38,842 nt of DNA from Clostridium algidicarnis DSM 15099 (GCF_002934235.1 NZ_PTIS01000022.1:1-38842), one strand, 5' to 3'; positions 8,901 through 17,489 are shown, numbered from the stretch's first letter. Numbers and translations: made by a program. The notes: generated by a model not told the origin, from the letters alone.

Positions 8901-9341
8901 TCATTTATTTCTTAGAGATTTAAAAAACTCTTTTAAAATTTCACTACATTCATTATTATAAAGCCAATTTACTTTTATATTAGAATTAATATATTGATTA
9001 TTTACTAAGTTTAAAACAGAGCCACAAGCTCCAAGGTTTGGGTCAAAGGTACCTATATTAAGCTCTGACAATCTTGATTGAACAATAGCCCCAGCACACA
9101 TTATACAAGGTTCTAAGGTTACAAACATACTACATCCATTTAGTCTCCAATTTCCAAGAGTTTTAGAAGCCTCGTTTATAGCAATGATTTCAGCATGGGC
9201 TAATGGGTTCTTCATAGTTTCTCTTAAATTATGGCCTCTTCCAATTATTTTGCCATCCTTTACTATAACTGCACCTATTGGAACTTCATCTATGGATAAA
9301 GCCTTTTTAGCCTCTTCTAAGGCTATATTTATAAATTCCAT
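8901..9341 (-). CDS. tadA: tRNA-specific adenosine deaminase TadA
   Basis: A zinc-dependent deaminase that converts A34 to inosine in the tRNA-Arg(ACG) wobble position. The 146-residue product has the full catalytic set: His49-Ala-Glu51 (PLAHAEI) and the zinc cysteines Cys79 and Cys82 in LEPCIMCAGA, plus the conserved DPNLGACGS stretch. Length and motif spacing are normal. It lies directly behind the tRNA-Ser(CGA) promoter; because the tRNA is transcribed in the same direction and has its own promoter, read-through from tadA could also feed it. AGGGGATC lies upstream of the ATG. Confidence 0.95.
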   Translation of the reverse strand: MEFINIALEEAKKALSIDEVPIGAVIVKDGKIIGRGHNLRETMKNPLAHAEIIAINEASKTLGNWRLNGCSMFVTLEPCIMCAGAIVQSRLSELNIGTFDPNLGACGSVLNLVNNQYINSNIKVNWLYNNECSEILKEFFKSLRNK

Positions 9342-9423
9342 TTTAAGATCCCCTTACATTAGTATAAAAAATTTATACATTCAAAACTTTTAATTTGATA
9401 TTTTGAAACAGTTTATCAAAAGC

Positions 9424-9450
9424 ATAGGGGCATTCAAAGAATGCCCCTAT
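9424..9450 (-). terminator. Terminator of the DJ-1/PfpI gene
   Basis: A perfect 12-bp stem, ATAGGGGCATTC (9424-9435) with GAATGCCCCTAT (9439-9450) and loop AAA, followed on the minus strand by GCTTTTG. It lies 23 bases past the stop of the gene at 9473-9991 and separates it from tadA. Confidence 0.7.
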
Positions 9451-9472
9451 AAACTCTTATTATAATTTATCA

Positions 9473-9991
9473 TTATTTAAGTAAAGTCTCAATATAGGAT
9501 TTCATATATTGAGGTAAATCGCTAGGTTTTCTACTGGATACTAAGTTTCTATCCACAACTACCATTTCATCACTCCATATTGCACCTGCATTTTCCATGT
9601 CGTCTTTTATATTAGGTGTACTTGTTACTTTGTATCCATTTAGGATGTCGGCAGAAATTGTAACCCACCCAGCATGGCATATTTGACCTATAACCTTTTG
9701 ACTTTCGCTCATATGCTTAACTATACTAAGTGCATCATCACATACTCTTATTTTATCTGGTGCCCATCCCCCGGGGATAAGTAAACCATGAAATTCATCT
9801 ACATTTATATCTTTAAATGAACAGTCAGAGATAGCAGGGACTCCATGTTTACCAGTGTATTTTTTGTTAGCTTCTTCACCAGCTATAACCACTTCAATTC
9901 CTTCTTCTCTTAACCTTAGAATAGGATACCATAATTCTAAATCTTCAAAGTCATCATGAATAAAACTCAAAACCTTTTTTACACAAGTCAT
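9473..9991 (-). CDS. DJ-1/PfpI-family protein (glutamine amidotransferase-like fold)
   Basis: A 172-residue cytosolic protein of the DJ-1/ThiJ/PfpI superfamily. It has the nucleophile elbow around Cys105-His106 (GQICHAGW), the conserved acidic N-terminal stretch FIHDDFEDLELWYP, and LIPGGWAPDKIR. Members are annotated as intracellular proteases, deglycases or chaperones, and the activity cannot be decided by eye. Start ATG 9991 has a GGAGAGG site. It is a single-gene unit with its own terminator. No neighbour points to a specific pathway. Confidence 0.85.
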   Translation of the reverse strand: MTCVKKVLSFIHDDFEDLELWYPILRLREEGIEVVIAGEEANKKYTGKHGVPAISDCSFKDINVDEFHGLLIPGGWAPDKIRVCDDALSIVKHMSESQKVIGQICHAGWVTISADILNGYKVTSTPNIKDDMENAGAIWSDEMVVVDRNLVSSRKPSDLPQYMKSYIETLLK

Positions 9992-10146
9992 TAAAATCCA
10001 CCTCTCCTCAATTATATTATTTTAATTGTAACATTATTTTCAATTTAATAATGAATTGTAAACTACTATTATCACTTTGTTTACTAATTTGTAAAATTTA
10101 AAGCTTATAAATTATATTGATTTATGAAATAAGATAAAAAATAAAT

Positions 10147-10165
10147 CCCTGTGGTCTACACAGGG
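10147..10165 (-). terminator. Terminator of the CNNM/CorC-type gene
   Basis: CCCTGTG (10147-10153) pairs with CACAGGG (10159-10165) around a 5-base loop, followed on the minus strand by ATTTATTTTTTATC. It lies 13 bases past the stop codon at 10179. Confidence 0.75.
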
Positions 10166-10178
10166 TAATTTGTATAAG

Positions 10179-11420
10179 TTACGTAAATATACGTACCTTT
10201 TTTATTCTATTTTTATCTAACTCTTCAATAACAAACTTAGTTGTATCAAATTGTATGTTTTCTCCTCTATCTGGGAATCTTCCAAGCTGACCTATTATAA
10301 AGCCTCCTATAGAATCAAATTCTTCTGATTCCATGGATGTGCCTATAAGGTCATTAAGATCATCTAACCTAGCACTTCCAGATACTACATACTCATCTTC
10401 TTTAATTACATCAATCTCTTTATCATCTTCATCATCATATTCGTCTTCAATCTCTCCAACAATTTCTTCTACTAAGTCCTCAATGGTTACGATACCTACT
10501 GTACCACCGTATTCATCAAGCACGATATACATATGATTTCTGTCCTTTTTCATATCAGTAAAAAGATCTGTAATCCTTCTAAACTCATAGGTGTAATTAG
10601 GCTCTCTCATGTAGTCTTCAACGTTAAACTCTTCCTCTTTTTCTTTTAAAAGCAAGTCTTTTATGTATAACACACCTACGATATCATCGATAGATTCTCT
10701 GTATACAGGTATCCTAGAGAATTGTTCTCTTTTCAAGACTTCAAGGATCTCGTCATAAGTAGATTCAGTGCTTATAGATACAACATCTACTCTTTGAACC
10801 ATTACATCCTTTGCCTGAAGATCTCCAAATTCGAAAACATTGTATATCATCTCTTTTTCTCCAACTTCAAGAACTCCCTCTTCCTCACCAACATCTACTA
10901 AAGTTTTTAATTCTTCTTCTGTTATGAAGGGTTGAGTTTTATCAGGGTTTCCACCTAATAGCTTTATAATCCCTGAAGATATAAATGTAAATACAGTTAC
11001 TATAGGTCTGAGTATTATTATAATAAAACTTATAGGCTTATAAACCTTAAAAGAAACCTTTTCTGAATTTTGAGCAGCTAAGGATTTAGGGGTTATTTCT
11101 GCAAATATAAGAACTAATACGGTCATAGCAATAGTTGCTATTCCTACACCTTTTTGTCCAAATGCTTTTAATGCAATTGAGGTTGCTAGAGCAGAAGCTG
11201 CTATATTTGCTACGTTATTACCTACTAAAATGCTTCCTAATAGTTTATTAGGGCTTGCTATAAGTTTTTCTATTTTGTCAGCTCCCTTTACACCTTCTTC
11301 TACAAGGTGTTTTACTCTTATCTTACTAAAACTCATAAGAGCCGTTTCTGAAGCTGAGAAAAATGCTGATAATAATAAAAGCACAGTTAATAAAATTAAA
11401 TGCCACGTGCTAGGGTCCAA
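10179..11420 (-). CDS. CNNM/CorC-type transporter-associated protein (hemolysin-family, CBS domains)
   Basis: A membrane protein with an N-terminal DUF21/CNNM domain of three to four spans (start DPSTWHLILLTVLLLLSAFF, then SASETALMSFSKIRVKHL), a pair of CBS domains (about residues 195-310; KDVMVQRVDVVSIS and DDIVGVLYIKDLL) and a CorC/HlyC C-terminal domain. Relatives are Mg2+/Co2+ efflux or leak proteins; the label hemolysin is historical. I set the start at TTG 11420, which has AGGAGAG 8 bases upstream; the in-frame ATG at 11486 has no such site and adds a Tyr/Ile-rich stretch unlike the family. The product is then 413 residues. It is transcribed alone. Confidence 0.88.
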   Translation of the reverse strand: MDPSTWHLILLTVLLLLSAFFSASETALMSFSKIRVKHLVEEGVKGADKIEKLIASPNKLLGSILVGNNVANIAASALATSIALKAFGQKGVGIATIAMTVLVLIFAEITPKSLAAQNSEKVSFKVYKPISFIIIILRPIVTVFTFISSGIIKLLGGNPDKTQPFITEEELKTLVDVGEEEGVLEVGEKEMIYNVFEFGDLQAKDVMVQRVDVVSISTESTYDEILEVLKREQFSRIPVYRESIDDIVGVLYIKDLLLKEKEEEFNVEDYMREPNYTYEFRRITDLFTDMKKDRNHMYIVLDEYGGTVGIVTIEDLVEEIVGEIEDEYDDEDDKEIDVIKEDEYVVSGSARLDDLNDLIGTSMESEEFDSIGGFIIGQLGRFPDRGENIQFDTTKFVIEELDKNRIKKVRIFT

Positions 11421-11587
11421 AAGTACCACTCTCCTATAATAATTAATTTTTATATAATAAATAATTTTGTGATATCTTATATCCATTTAATATGTCTTTG
11501 GATACATAGATGAGATTAGAATAGTTATATATAATTTATACTTCTAATACTTTTCTGAAATGTCATAAAATTAAATAAATCTATCTT

Positions 11588-11617
11588 ATTATATCACATT
11601 TAGCACTAATGTATTAA
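11588..11617 (-). promoter_or_regulatory. Probable promoter of the CNNM/CorC-type gene
   Basis: Minus strand TTAATA (11612-11617) and TATAAT (11588-11593) with an 18-base spacer and an extended -10 (TGA directly before TATAAT). This leaves a leader of about 160 bases. Apart from it, 11421-11765 shows only AT-rich DNA without a gene. Confidence 0.45.
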
Positions 11618-11765
11618 CACAAATTACATACTATTTCAAGGCATTATCTTTTAAATAGCTCAAATATAAGATTTAGGTTAATATTTTATATTATATCTAG
11701 TTCTATCTTGGTATATCTAAGGAATCATACTTTAAAGTAAAGATTTAGAAAGTTGTAGGTAAATA

Positions 11766-11808
11766 AAAAAAGATTAGAAATTTAATAAATTAAAATTCTA
11801 ATCTTTTT
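11766..11808 (-). terminator. Terminator of tRNA-Arg
   Basis: AAAAAAGATTAGAA (11766-11779) pairs with TTCTAATCTTTTT (11796-11808). On the minus strand the stem ends in a run of seven T, directly after the encoded CCA of the tRNA. Confidence 0.75.
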
Positions 11809-11882
11809 GGTACTCCCAACAGGAATCGAACCTGTATTTATCCCTTAGGAGGGGATCGTTATATCCATTAAACTATGAGAGC
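11808..11882 (-). tRNA. tRNA-Arg (anticodon CCU)
   Basis: A 75-nt minus-strand tRNA with acceptor GCTCTCA/TGGGAGT, anticodon stem ATCCC/GGGAT with loop CTCCTAA (anticodon CCU, reading AGG), T arm CAGGTTCGATTCCTG and encoded CCA. Confidence 0.94.
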
Positions 11883-11905
11883 ATATGTTATTGTATCACC
11901 CTAAC

Positions 11906-11934
11906 ATTTTATTATATAAATTGTATTATGTCAA
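11906..11934 (-). promoter_or_regulatory. Promoter of tRNA-Arg
   Basis: Minus strand consensus TTGACA (11929-11934) and TAAAAT (11906-11911) with a 17-base spacer, 23 bases upstream of the tRNA. Confidence 0.7.
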
Positions 11935-12074
11935 TTATAACTAAGCAAATAAATTTAAATTCATTAATTCATGAAAACTTAATACACTTTTTACGGATAT
12001 TTATTATTAAAGTTTAAGATTGTGATATAATATGAGTATAGAGTTTACAGAATATTTTGTAAGGAGTGATTTAG

Positions 12075-12248
12075 ATGTGTAATAATGAAGAAAAAACAAA
12101 TACTACTCCTATTAATAAGGATAAAGAATCAAAAGAGGTAAAGTCCTCACCAAATTCAAAAGTATTTGTGGGAGCTAATGATGAAGTGGTCCCAAATTGT
12201 GAGGGAGAACCTTGTAATTTTGAAGTCAAAGAAAAAGATGAAAAGTAA
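12075..12248 (+). CDS. Small acidic hypothetical protein
   Basis: A 57-residue open frame with a strong AAGGAGTGAT site and an ATG 7 bases further on, behind an extended -10 TGATATAAT (12024-12031). The product begins MCNNEEK, is rich in Lys, Glu, Asn and Ser, and its second half has two cysteines in PNCEGEPCNF besides Cys2. It has no signal peptide or membrane span and looks disordered, perhaps metal- or redox-binding through its three cysteines (inference). It is followed by its own hairpin, so it is a monocistronic gene. I do not recognise the family. Confidence 0.65.
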   Translation: MCNNEEKTNTTPINKDKESKEVKSSPNSKVFVGANDEVVPNCEGEPCNFEVKEKDEK

Positions 12249-12275
12249 ATCAAATATTTAAATAATGTACATTTC

Positions 12276-12314
12276 AAGGATAACTTGCTCTAATAATTAG
12301 GACAAGTTATCCTT
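12276..12314. terminator. Terminator-like hairpin between convergent genes
   Basis: A perfect 12-bp inverted repeat, AAGGATAACTTG (12276-12287) with CAAGTTATCCTT (12303-12314). It sits between the small acidic protein gene and the convergent RpiR gene and could serve both; the T tract is poor on each strand. Confidence 0.6.
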
Positions 12315-12330
12315 ATTAAATTGAGAATGG

Positions 12331-13188
12331 TTATTTAAACTTTTTAGCTTTTATAGCCACTCTTGTTTTTTCTAGATAGTTTTGAGTTTCATTAAATCGC
12401 TTACTTGCGACTCCGGCAAATAATATATCTATTACATTAAGCTGTGCTATTCTAGAAGAGGTTGCCCCACTTCTTATATTTATTTCTGGAGATGATACAT
12501 ATAAATTAATATCGCATATATCACTTATAGAACTAGAGCCATATTTAGTTATACTAATAGTTGTTGCACCTGTACTTCTTGCTATATTTATGGCATGGTA
12601 AACATCCTTAGTTTCCCCAGAATATGATATTGCAACTGCAACATCACCTTTAGTAAGATTGGCAGCTGAAATAGTTTGAATATGCGTATCAGCATGAGCT
12701 GTAGCTAATTTATTTATCCTACAAAACTTTTGGAAGGCATCTAAGGCTATCACATAGGAAGCTCCTACTCCAAAAAACTCTATTCGCTTTGAATTATCTA
12801 GCGCTTCGATTGCTTCTTTTATGCTTTTTGTAGATATTATTTTACTGGTATTATCTATAGCTTTTTTATTATTATTACTTATGTTTTTTATAATAACATC
12901 TATATCATCACCATTTTCTATATCTGCATATTTGTCATCTTTACTGTTTACCTCAAGATAAGCCATATCACGAGTTATATCAATTTTAAAGTCTTTGAAT
13001 CCACTATAACCAACCGCTCTACAAAATCTTACTATAGTAGCCTCGCTAGCTCCACATCTTTTAGACATGTTACCTATAGATAAATCAGAAATCTCTGAAG
13101 GATATTCTAGTATAAAATTAGCTACCTTTTTTTCTGTATCGCTAAGTCCATTCATTATTCCACGTATTTTTATAATACTCCCGGCCAA
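12331..13188 (-). CDS. RpiR/MurR-family transcriptional regulator with SIS domain
   Basis: A sugar-phosphate-responsive regulator. The N-terminal RpiR helix-turn-helix spans about residues 1-77 (LSDTEKKVANFILEYP, then MSKRCGASEATIVRFCRAVG). The C-terminal SIS domain, about residues 110-260, has EFFGVGASYVIALDA and AVAISYSGETKDVY, the loop that binds phosphosugars. I place the start at TTG 13188 because GAGAAGG lies 7 bases before it and the protein then begins like its family (AGSIIKIRGIMNGLSDTE); the ATG at 13215 has no binding site. No sugar operon is adjacent, so the target is unknown. Palindromic repeats upstream may be its own operator. Confidence 0.88.
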   Translation of the reverse strand: MAGSIIKIRGIMNGLSDTEKKVANFILEYPSEISDLSIGNMSKRCGASEATIVRFCRAVGYSGFKDFKIDITRDMAYLEVNSKDDKYADIENGDDIDVIIKNISNNNKKAIDNTSKIISTKSIKEAIEALDNSKRIEFFGVGASYVIALDAFQKFCRINKLATAHADTHIQTISAANLTKGDVAVAISYSGETKDVYHAINIARSTGATTISITKYGSSSISDICDINLYVSSPEINIRSGATSSRIAQLNVIDILFAGVASKRFNETQNYLEKTRVAIKAKKFK

Positions 13189-13243
13189 TATAAAACCTTC
13201 TCTCAACTTAAACATTATGTTTAATTATTTTATTTAAAGGCAT

Positions 13244-13334
13244 ACTTATATATAAGTAGTTACTATATTACTTATATATTTTAGCATATAATTCAATGAC
13301 TTTAAAATCATTATATCTTTAAATATATAAGTTA
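13244..13334. promoter_or_regulatory. Three copies of an ACTTATATAT-type palindromic motif
   Basis: A perfect 14-bp palindrome ACTTATATATAAGT (13244-13257) is followed by TACTTATATATT (13269-13280) and by AATATATAAGTTA (13322-13334), which is the same motif in the other orientation. All three lie between the divergent RpiR and phasin-like genes, within 150 bases of the RpiR start. This fits an operator cluster for the RpiR protein, although AT-rich DNA makes chance copies more likely. Confidence 0.4.
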
Positions 13335-13355
13335 TGTTAAAGATTTATTAAAGCC

Positions 13356-13384
13356 TTTAATAGGGGCAATCCTTATAGTATAAT
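13356..13384 (+). promoter_or_regulatory. Promoter of the phasin-like/ubiB operon
   Basis: TTTAAT (13356-13361) and TATAAT (13379-13384) with a 17-base spacer, about 55 bases before the start codon. The -10 is consensus, the -35 weak. Confidence 0.5.
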
Positions 13385-13437
13385 TTATATAAGCATATAC
13401 TACTAGAGAATATAAAAATAAATTTGGAGGTGTAATT

Positions 13438-13773
13438 ATGTTAGATGAATTAAAAAAGGTATTTCTTGCAGGAGTAGGTTCTGTTGCTTATACTTATGAA
13501 AAGTCTTCAAAGATTATTGAGGATATGGTTGAAAAGGGAAAGTTAAGTACGGAAGAAGGTAAAGAATTAAATGAAGAATTAAAAAGAGATATGCAAAGTT
13601 CAGGAGAAAAGTTAGTTTCAAAAGTTGATAGTGTAAAACCTTTAAATAAAAAGGATGTAGTTTGTATAATTGAAGAGCTAAATTTAGCACATCAAGAAGA
13701 TTTAAATGAAGTTAAAGAAAAGATGCTAAAATTAGAAGCTAAAATAAGCCTTTTAGAAAACAAACAAGAGTAA
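13438..13773 (+). CDS. Phasin-family-like coiled-coil protein
   Basis: A 111-residue helical protein beginning LDELKKVFLAGVGSVAYTYE, the typical start of the PhaF/phasin-like proteins often found beside ubiB-type genes in clostridia. The C-terminal third (about residues 78-110) is a coiled coil, EKMLKLEAKISLLENK. True phasins coat polyhydroxyalkanoate granules, but no polymer synthesis gene is visible here, so a membrane- or kinase-associated role is more likely (inference). GGAGGTG lies 7 bases before ATG 13438. The stop is 53 bases before the kinase start. Confidence 0.75.
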   Translation: MLDELKKVFLAGVGSVAYTYEKSSKIIEDMVEKGKLSTEEGKELNEELKRDMQSSGEKLVSKVDSVKPLNKKDVVCIIEELNLAHQEDLNEVKEKMLKLEAKISLLENKQE

Positions 13774-13826
13774 AAACTTTAAGACACATATAATTAATGG
13801 TGGTTTTAAGTAAAGAGAGGGCTAAA

Positions 13827-15419
13827 ATGGCTAAGAATTCCGCTAAACGTTTAAAAGAAATAGTAAAAGTTTCTGCTTTTTATGGATTTGGCTTTCTAGT
13901 TGATAATAAAATAAAAAGACAAGATAATTCACCTGAAAATTTAAGATTAGCTTGTGAAGATCTTGGACCAACATTTATAAAGCTTGGACAAATCTTAAGC
14001 ACTAGACCAGATATTTTGCCTGCTGAATATATAAAGGAATTATCAAAGCTCCAAGATAATGTTTTACCCGAAAAGTTTAAAGATATAAATAAGGTTATAA
14101 AGAGCGAATTTGGTAAATCAATTGAGGAGCTATTCCTTAAATTTAACGAGATACCCTTAGCCTCAGCTTCGGTAGCACAAGTACATGAAGCGACACTAAA
14201 GGATGGGAGAGAAGTTATAGTAAAGGTACAAAGACCTGAGATATCAGATAAGATGGAGACGGATATTTCTATATTATCTAGGATATTTAATCTTACTAAG
14301 GCTAAATTTAAAGATACATTAATAGATCCTAGTGAAGCTTTAAATGAACTTCTTGATTCTACAAGGCTTGAACTAGACTTTAATATAGAAGCAGAAAATA
14401 TAGAAAAATTTAGGAAGATTAATAAATCAGTTGCATGTATCTATGCACCCTTTGTAATAAGTGAATATAGTGGAAAAACTGTACTTACATTAGAAAAAAT
14501 TAAGGGGTATAAAATTGATGATAAAAAAGGGCTTTTAGAACAAGGATATGATTTACCTGATATATCAAAGAAACTAGCTTTGAGTTTTCTTAAAAATATT
14601 TTCGAAGATGGTTTTTTTCATGCAGATCCTCATCCGGGGAATCTTTTAATCAGAGATGGAAAGATATGTTTTATAGACTTTGGTATAATCGGTAATTTAA
14701 ACAAAACCTTAAGAGACTCGTTAAATGATGCTGTAGTAGCTGTTGCATATGAAGATATAAATAAACTCATATCTGTATTCATGTCTATAGGAATAAAAGA
14801 TGGATTTGTAGACAGAAACCAACTTTATGAAGATATTGATTACCTCTTTGCTAATTATTTAAATACATCATTTGAAAATATAAATATGTCTTATATGCTC
14901 CAAGAAGTATTTGATGTTGCTAGACGCAATAACATTAAGCTACCAAAAGAGCTAACCCTTGTTATAAGGACATTTATAATATTAGAAGGGGTTATAGCTC
15001 AAATATCCCCTGAGATTAAGGTTTTAGATATTGCTATACCTTATGTAAAGTCACATAACTTAAATAAAGACATAGATTTAGATGAAGTTCTTTTAAATAC
15101 ACATATATTTTTAAAAAATAGTGTTAAGGTTCCAACAAAATTAATAGAGGTTTCAGATAATATATTAAGTGGAAGAACTAAAATTAAACTAGAACTTAAA
15201 AATTTAGATAAACCTTTAAATGAATTAAATAGAATGGTTAATAGGATGGTGTTTGGACTTGTAGTATCCGCTATGATTGTTGCTTCGTCCTTAGTATTAA
15301 ATTCTAATATAGGACCTAAGGTATATGATGTTTCACTCATTGGTGTTATTGGATTTATAGTTGCTGGAATATCTGGGCTTTGGTTATTAATATCTATTTT
15401 AAAATCAGGAATGATGTAA
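13827..15419 (+). CDS. UbiB/AarF/ABC1-family atypical kinase
   Basis: A 530-residue protein of the UbiB (COQ8/ADCK) atypical kinase family. Landmarks are the family KxGQ motif in FIKLGQILSTRPDILP, the alanine-rich nucleotide loop in PLASASVAQVHEA, the lysine strand VIVKVQRP, the catalytic loop HADPHPGNLL and the metal-binding DFG in FIDFGIIGN. Two C-terminal hydrophobic segments (about residues 475-500 and 505-528) anchor it in the membrane. I chose ATG 13827 because AGAGAGGG precedes it; an in-frame ATG at 13797 has no site. Classical UbiB supports ubiquinone synthesis, a pathway fermentative clostridia lack, so the true role here is open, perhaps lipid homeostasis. Confidence 0.9.
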   Translation: MAKNSAKRLKEIVKVSAFYGFGFLVDNKIKRQDNSPENLRLACEDLGPTFIKLGQILSTRPDILPAEYIKELSKLQDNVLPEKFKDINKVIKSEFGKSIEELFLKFNEIPLASASVAQVHEATLKDGREVIVKVQRPEISDKMETDISILSRIFNLTKAKFKDTLIDPSEALNELLDSTRLELDFNIEAENIEKFRKINKSVACIYAPFVISEYSGKTVLTLEKIKGYKIDDKKGLLEQGYDLPDISKKLALSFLKNIFEDGFFHADPHPGNLLIRDGKICFIDFGIIGNLNKTLRDSLNDAVVAVAYEDINKLISVFMSIGIKDGFVDRNQLYEDIDYLFANYLNTSFENINMSYMLQEVFDVARRNNIKLPKELTLVIRTFIILEGVIAQISPEIKVLDIAIPYVKSHNLNKDIDLDEVLLNTHIFLKNSVKVPTKLIEVSDNILSGRTKIKLELKNLDKPLNELNRMVNRMVFGLVVSAMIVASSLVLNSNIGPKVYDVSLIGVIGFIVAGISGLWLLISILKSGMM

Positions 15420-15531
15420 GGTATGTGTACTGTTTGTGGAGTATTCCATACTAAGGATACGGAAAGACCCTTTGGAGAATCTTAGAAGTGTGGAGGAGTA
15501 ATATATATTGTTTTTAGAAATTAAATTTGAT

Positions 15532-15561
15532 TTTAGTAGGAGTGATTCTACTCCTACTAAA
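15532..15561. terminator. Strong hairpin downstream of the UbiB-type gene
   Basis: TTTAGTAGGAGT (15532-15543) pairs perfectly with ACTCCTACTAAA (15550-15561) around a 6-base loop. It may stop transcription from the kinase gene, although no T-run follows on the plus strand. Confidence 0.45.
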
Positions 15562-15595
15562 GTAAGTAATCTATTTAAGCTATACAAAAGCTTTG

Positions 15596-15748
15596 TTATC
15601 AAGTGATTCTTAGACTCAGGTGGAGTTTGCTTATAAGGAAATACGTCTCTCAACCAAAGTCTTAGAAGAAATTACTCAGGGGCGTAGTAGCCATCATCCC
15701 CCACCTTGAAGAGGAGAGGGGTATTACGGATGGTAGCCATGGGATAAA
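15596..15748 (+). repeat. 152-bp dispersed repeat, copy 1
   Basis: A 153-bp copy of an element that also occurs at 26153-26304 (minus) and 36633-36784 (plus). It runs from TTATCAAGTGATTCTTAGAC to GGTAGCCATGGGATAAA. The first half can fold as a long stem (TTCTTAGACTCAGGTGGAG with the arm ending at AAGTCTTAGAAG); the second half has CCCC...GGGG nested inside a GCCATC/GATGGT pairing. This copy has one inserted A in the first loop and changes in the right arm of stem 1. It lies between the convergent UbiB-type and TetR genes. The rest of 15420-15778 holds only a hairpin and no supported gene. Confidence 0.85.
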
Positions 15749-15778
15749 TATATGAGTTTAATTAAGGTAAAAGTAACT

Positions 15779-16351
15779 TTATATTTCAATACCTCTTAAA
15801 ATATAGTTCATTAAGCTATCTAACAGTTCTTCTATGTCGGGATCCTCTGCATTTAATAATTCATATATAGAGGCAGACATTAAAACCCCTAAGAATAGGT
15901 GAGCCATAAAAGCAGGATTTCCTTTTTTTAGAATTCCATTATCTATAGCTTCTTTTAAGTACCCCTCTAAGATAGATATATAATCACTTAATGAATCCCT
16001 GATTTCTACCTGCCTTATTTCTTGACCCCAAAGTTGACTCATAACGACTTTGAAGAAGTCTTTGTATTTATAGACAGATTGAAGTTGTATCTTACAAAGA
16101 GCTCTTAATTTTAATATGGGATTACTTTCCTTTTCCGTCTCTTCTATGATATCTTCTTTTATTATGTCCATACCAACTTTTATTATATAATTAAATATTT
16201 CTTCCTTGCTCTTAAAATGATAGTATAGTGTTCCCTTTGCTAGGCCTCCAGTAAGAGCAATATCTTCCATTGTAGCTCCTTCATAGCCCTTTTTAGAAAA
16301 GGTATCAACGGCAGCTTTAGAAATTATATTTTTAGTTTTATTCAAATCCAT
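15779..16351 (-). CDS. TetR/AcrR-family transcriptional regulator
   Basis: A 190-residue repressor-type protein with an N-terminal TetR helix-turn-helix (AAVDTFSKKGYEGATMEDIA, then GLAKGTLYYHFKSKEEIFNY) and an all-helical C-terminal domain with LFLGVLMSASIYELL in the ligand/dimer region. Start options are ATG 16351 or TTG 16345; GGAG lies only 2 bases before the ATG but 8 before the TTG, so the TTG may be the real start. It is divergent from the phosphatidylserine decarboxylase gene with 222 bases between, so control of lipid synthesis or of an unlinked efflux system is possible. The ligand is not known. Confidence 0.85.
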   Translation of the reverse strand: MDLNKTKNIISKAAVDTFSKKGYEGATMEDIALTGGLAKGTLYYHFKSKEEIFNYIIKVGMDIIKEDIIEETEKESNPILKLRALCKIQLQSVYKYKDFFKVVMSQLWGQEIRQVEIRDSLSDYISILEGYLKEAIDNGILKKGNPAFMAHLFLGVLMSASIYELLNAEDPDIEELLDSLMNYILRGIEI

Positions 16352-16573
16352 CACTCCAAGTCTATATGAGTATTTACTACCTATAATATATCATCCAACA
16401 ACAATAAACAACCAATTTAAATATAATGTAATTGAATTTTCAGTTATATAGTCTTGCCTTCTTATTTTCCTTATTTTAAAGTATAATATGTATTATAGAA
16501 TCAATAATATTATTATGAAATGTTATTGTATAATTTTTTGAAATATAATAGTTTAATAAAATGGAGAGATGAA

Positions 16574-17467
16574 ATGATAAAATATTATAATCGTAATTCA
16601 AAGGAATATGAAGTGGAAAAGGTGGCAGGGGATAAGTATTTAAAGTGGAACTACTCTTCTCCAGTTGGACTCACTTTACTTGAGATGTTTATAAAAAAGA
16701 AACTATTTTCTAAAGTTTATGGAGGCTACTGTGATAGCTCTTTAAGTAAGAAAAAGATAAATAGTTTCATAAAAGAATTTAATATAGATATGAATTTATG
16801 TGAAAAGGGTCAAGAAGACTTTAATAACTTTAATGACTTTTTTATACGTAGATTAAAAAAAGAGGCTAGACCTATAGATGAAAATAGTAATATGCTAATT
16901 TCTCCTGGAGATGGTAGATTATTTGCTTATGACAACATAGATATGGATAACCTTGTGCAGGTAAAAGGATTAACCTATAGCTTACATGAGCTTATAGGAG
17001 ATAAAGCCATTGCAGATAAGTATAATGGGGGACTGTGTTTGGTATTAAGACTGTGTCCTACAGACTATCATCGATTTCACTTTATTGACTCAGGAATATG
17101 TAGTGATAGTAAAAAGGTAAATGGAGATTACTACTCTGTAAATCCTATAGCCTTAGAAAAGATACCTAAGCTTTATTGTCAAAATAAAAGAGAATGGAGC
17201 TTATTTAAATCAGAAAACTTTGGTGATGTAATACTAGTTGAAGTAGGAGCTACCTGCGTTGGAACAATAGCACAAACTTATGACCCAAACCATGTTGTTA
17301 AAAAAGGTGATGAAAAGGGATACTTTAAGTTTGGAGGCTCTACTACAATTATGTTTATTAAGCCTAACACTGTAAAGATAGATGAAGATATATTGCGTGA
17401 AACATCATTAGGTTACGAAACAAAGGTTGTTATGGGAGAGACTATAGGTAAGAAAATAAGTATTTAA
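16574..17467 (+). CDS. psd: Phosphatidylserine decarboxylase proenzyme
   Basis: Converts phosphatidylserine to phosphatidylethanolamine at the membrane. The 297-residue proenzyme has the family segments [41 protein letters not shown] and VGATCVGTI, and the autocleavage motif GGST at Ser256, which becomes the pyruvoyl group of the small C-terminal chain. The variant GGST in place of LGST is common in this bacterial subgroup. ATG 16574 is chosen for its GAGAGA site; an in-frame ATG at 16520 has none. No pssA gene is in the window. A consensus-like -10 lies near 16483, but the -35 is unclear. Confidence 0.94.
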   Translation: MIKYYNRNSKEYEVEKVAGDKYLKWNYSSPVGLTLLEMFIKKKLFSKVYGGYCDSSLSKKKINSFIKEFNIDMNLCEKGQEDFNNFNDFFIRRLKKEARPIDENSNMLISPGDGRLFAYDNIDMDNLVQVKGLTYSLHELIGDKAIADKYNGGLCLVLRLCPTDYHRFHFIDSGICSDSKKVNGDYYSVNPIALEKIPKLYCQNKREWSLFKSENFGDVILVEVGATCVGTIAQTYDPNHVVKKGDEKGYFKFGGSTTIMFIKPNTVKIDEDILRETSLGYETKVVMGETIGKKISI

Positions 17468-17489
17468 ACCATCAGTAAAGATAATACTC

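Noticed and set aside
15423-15485. A 20-codon frame MCTVCGVFHTKDTERPFGES with a CxxC motif
   Set aside because: It has only a weak AGG before the ATG, is very short and sits just after the ubiB-type stop; more likely chance or a gene remnant.
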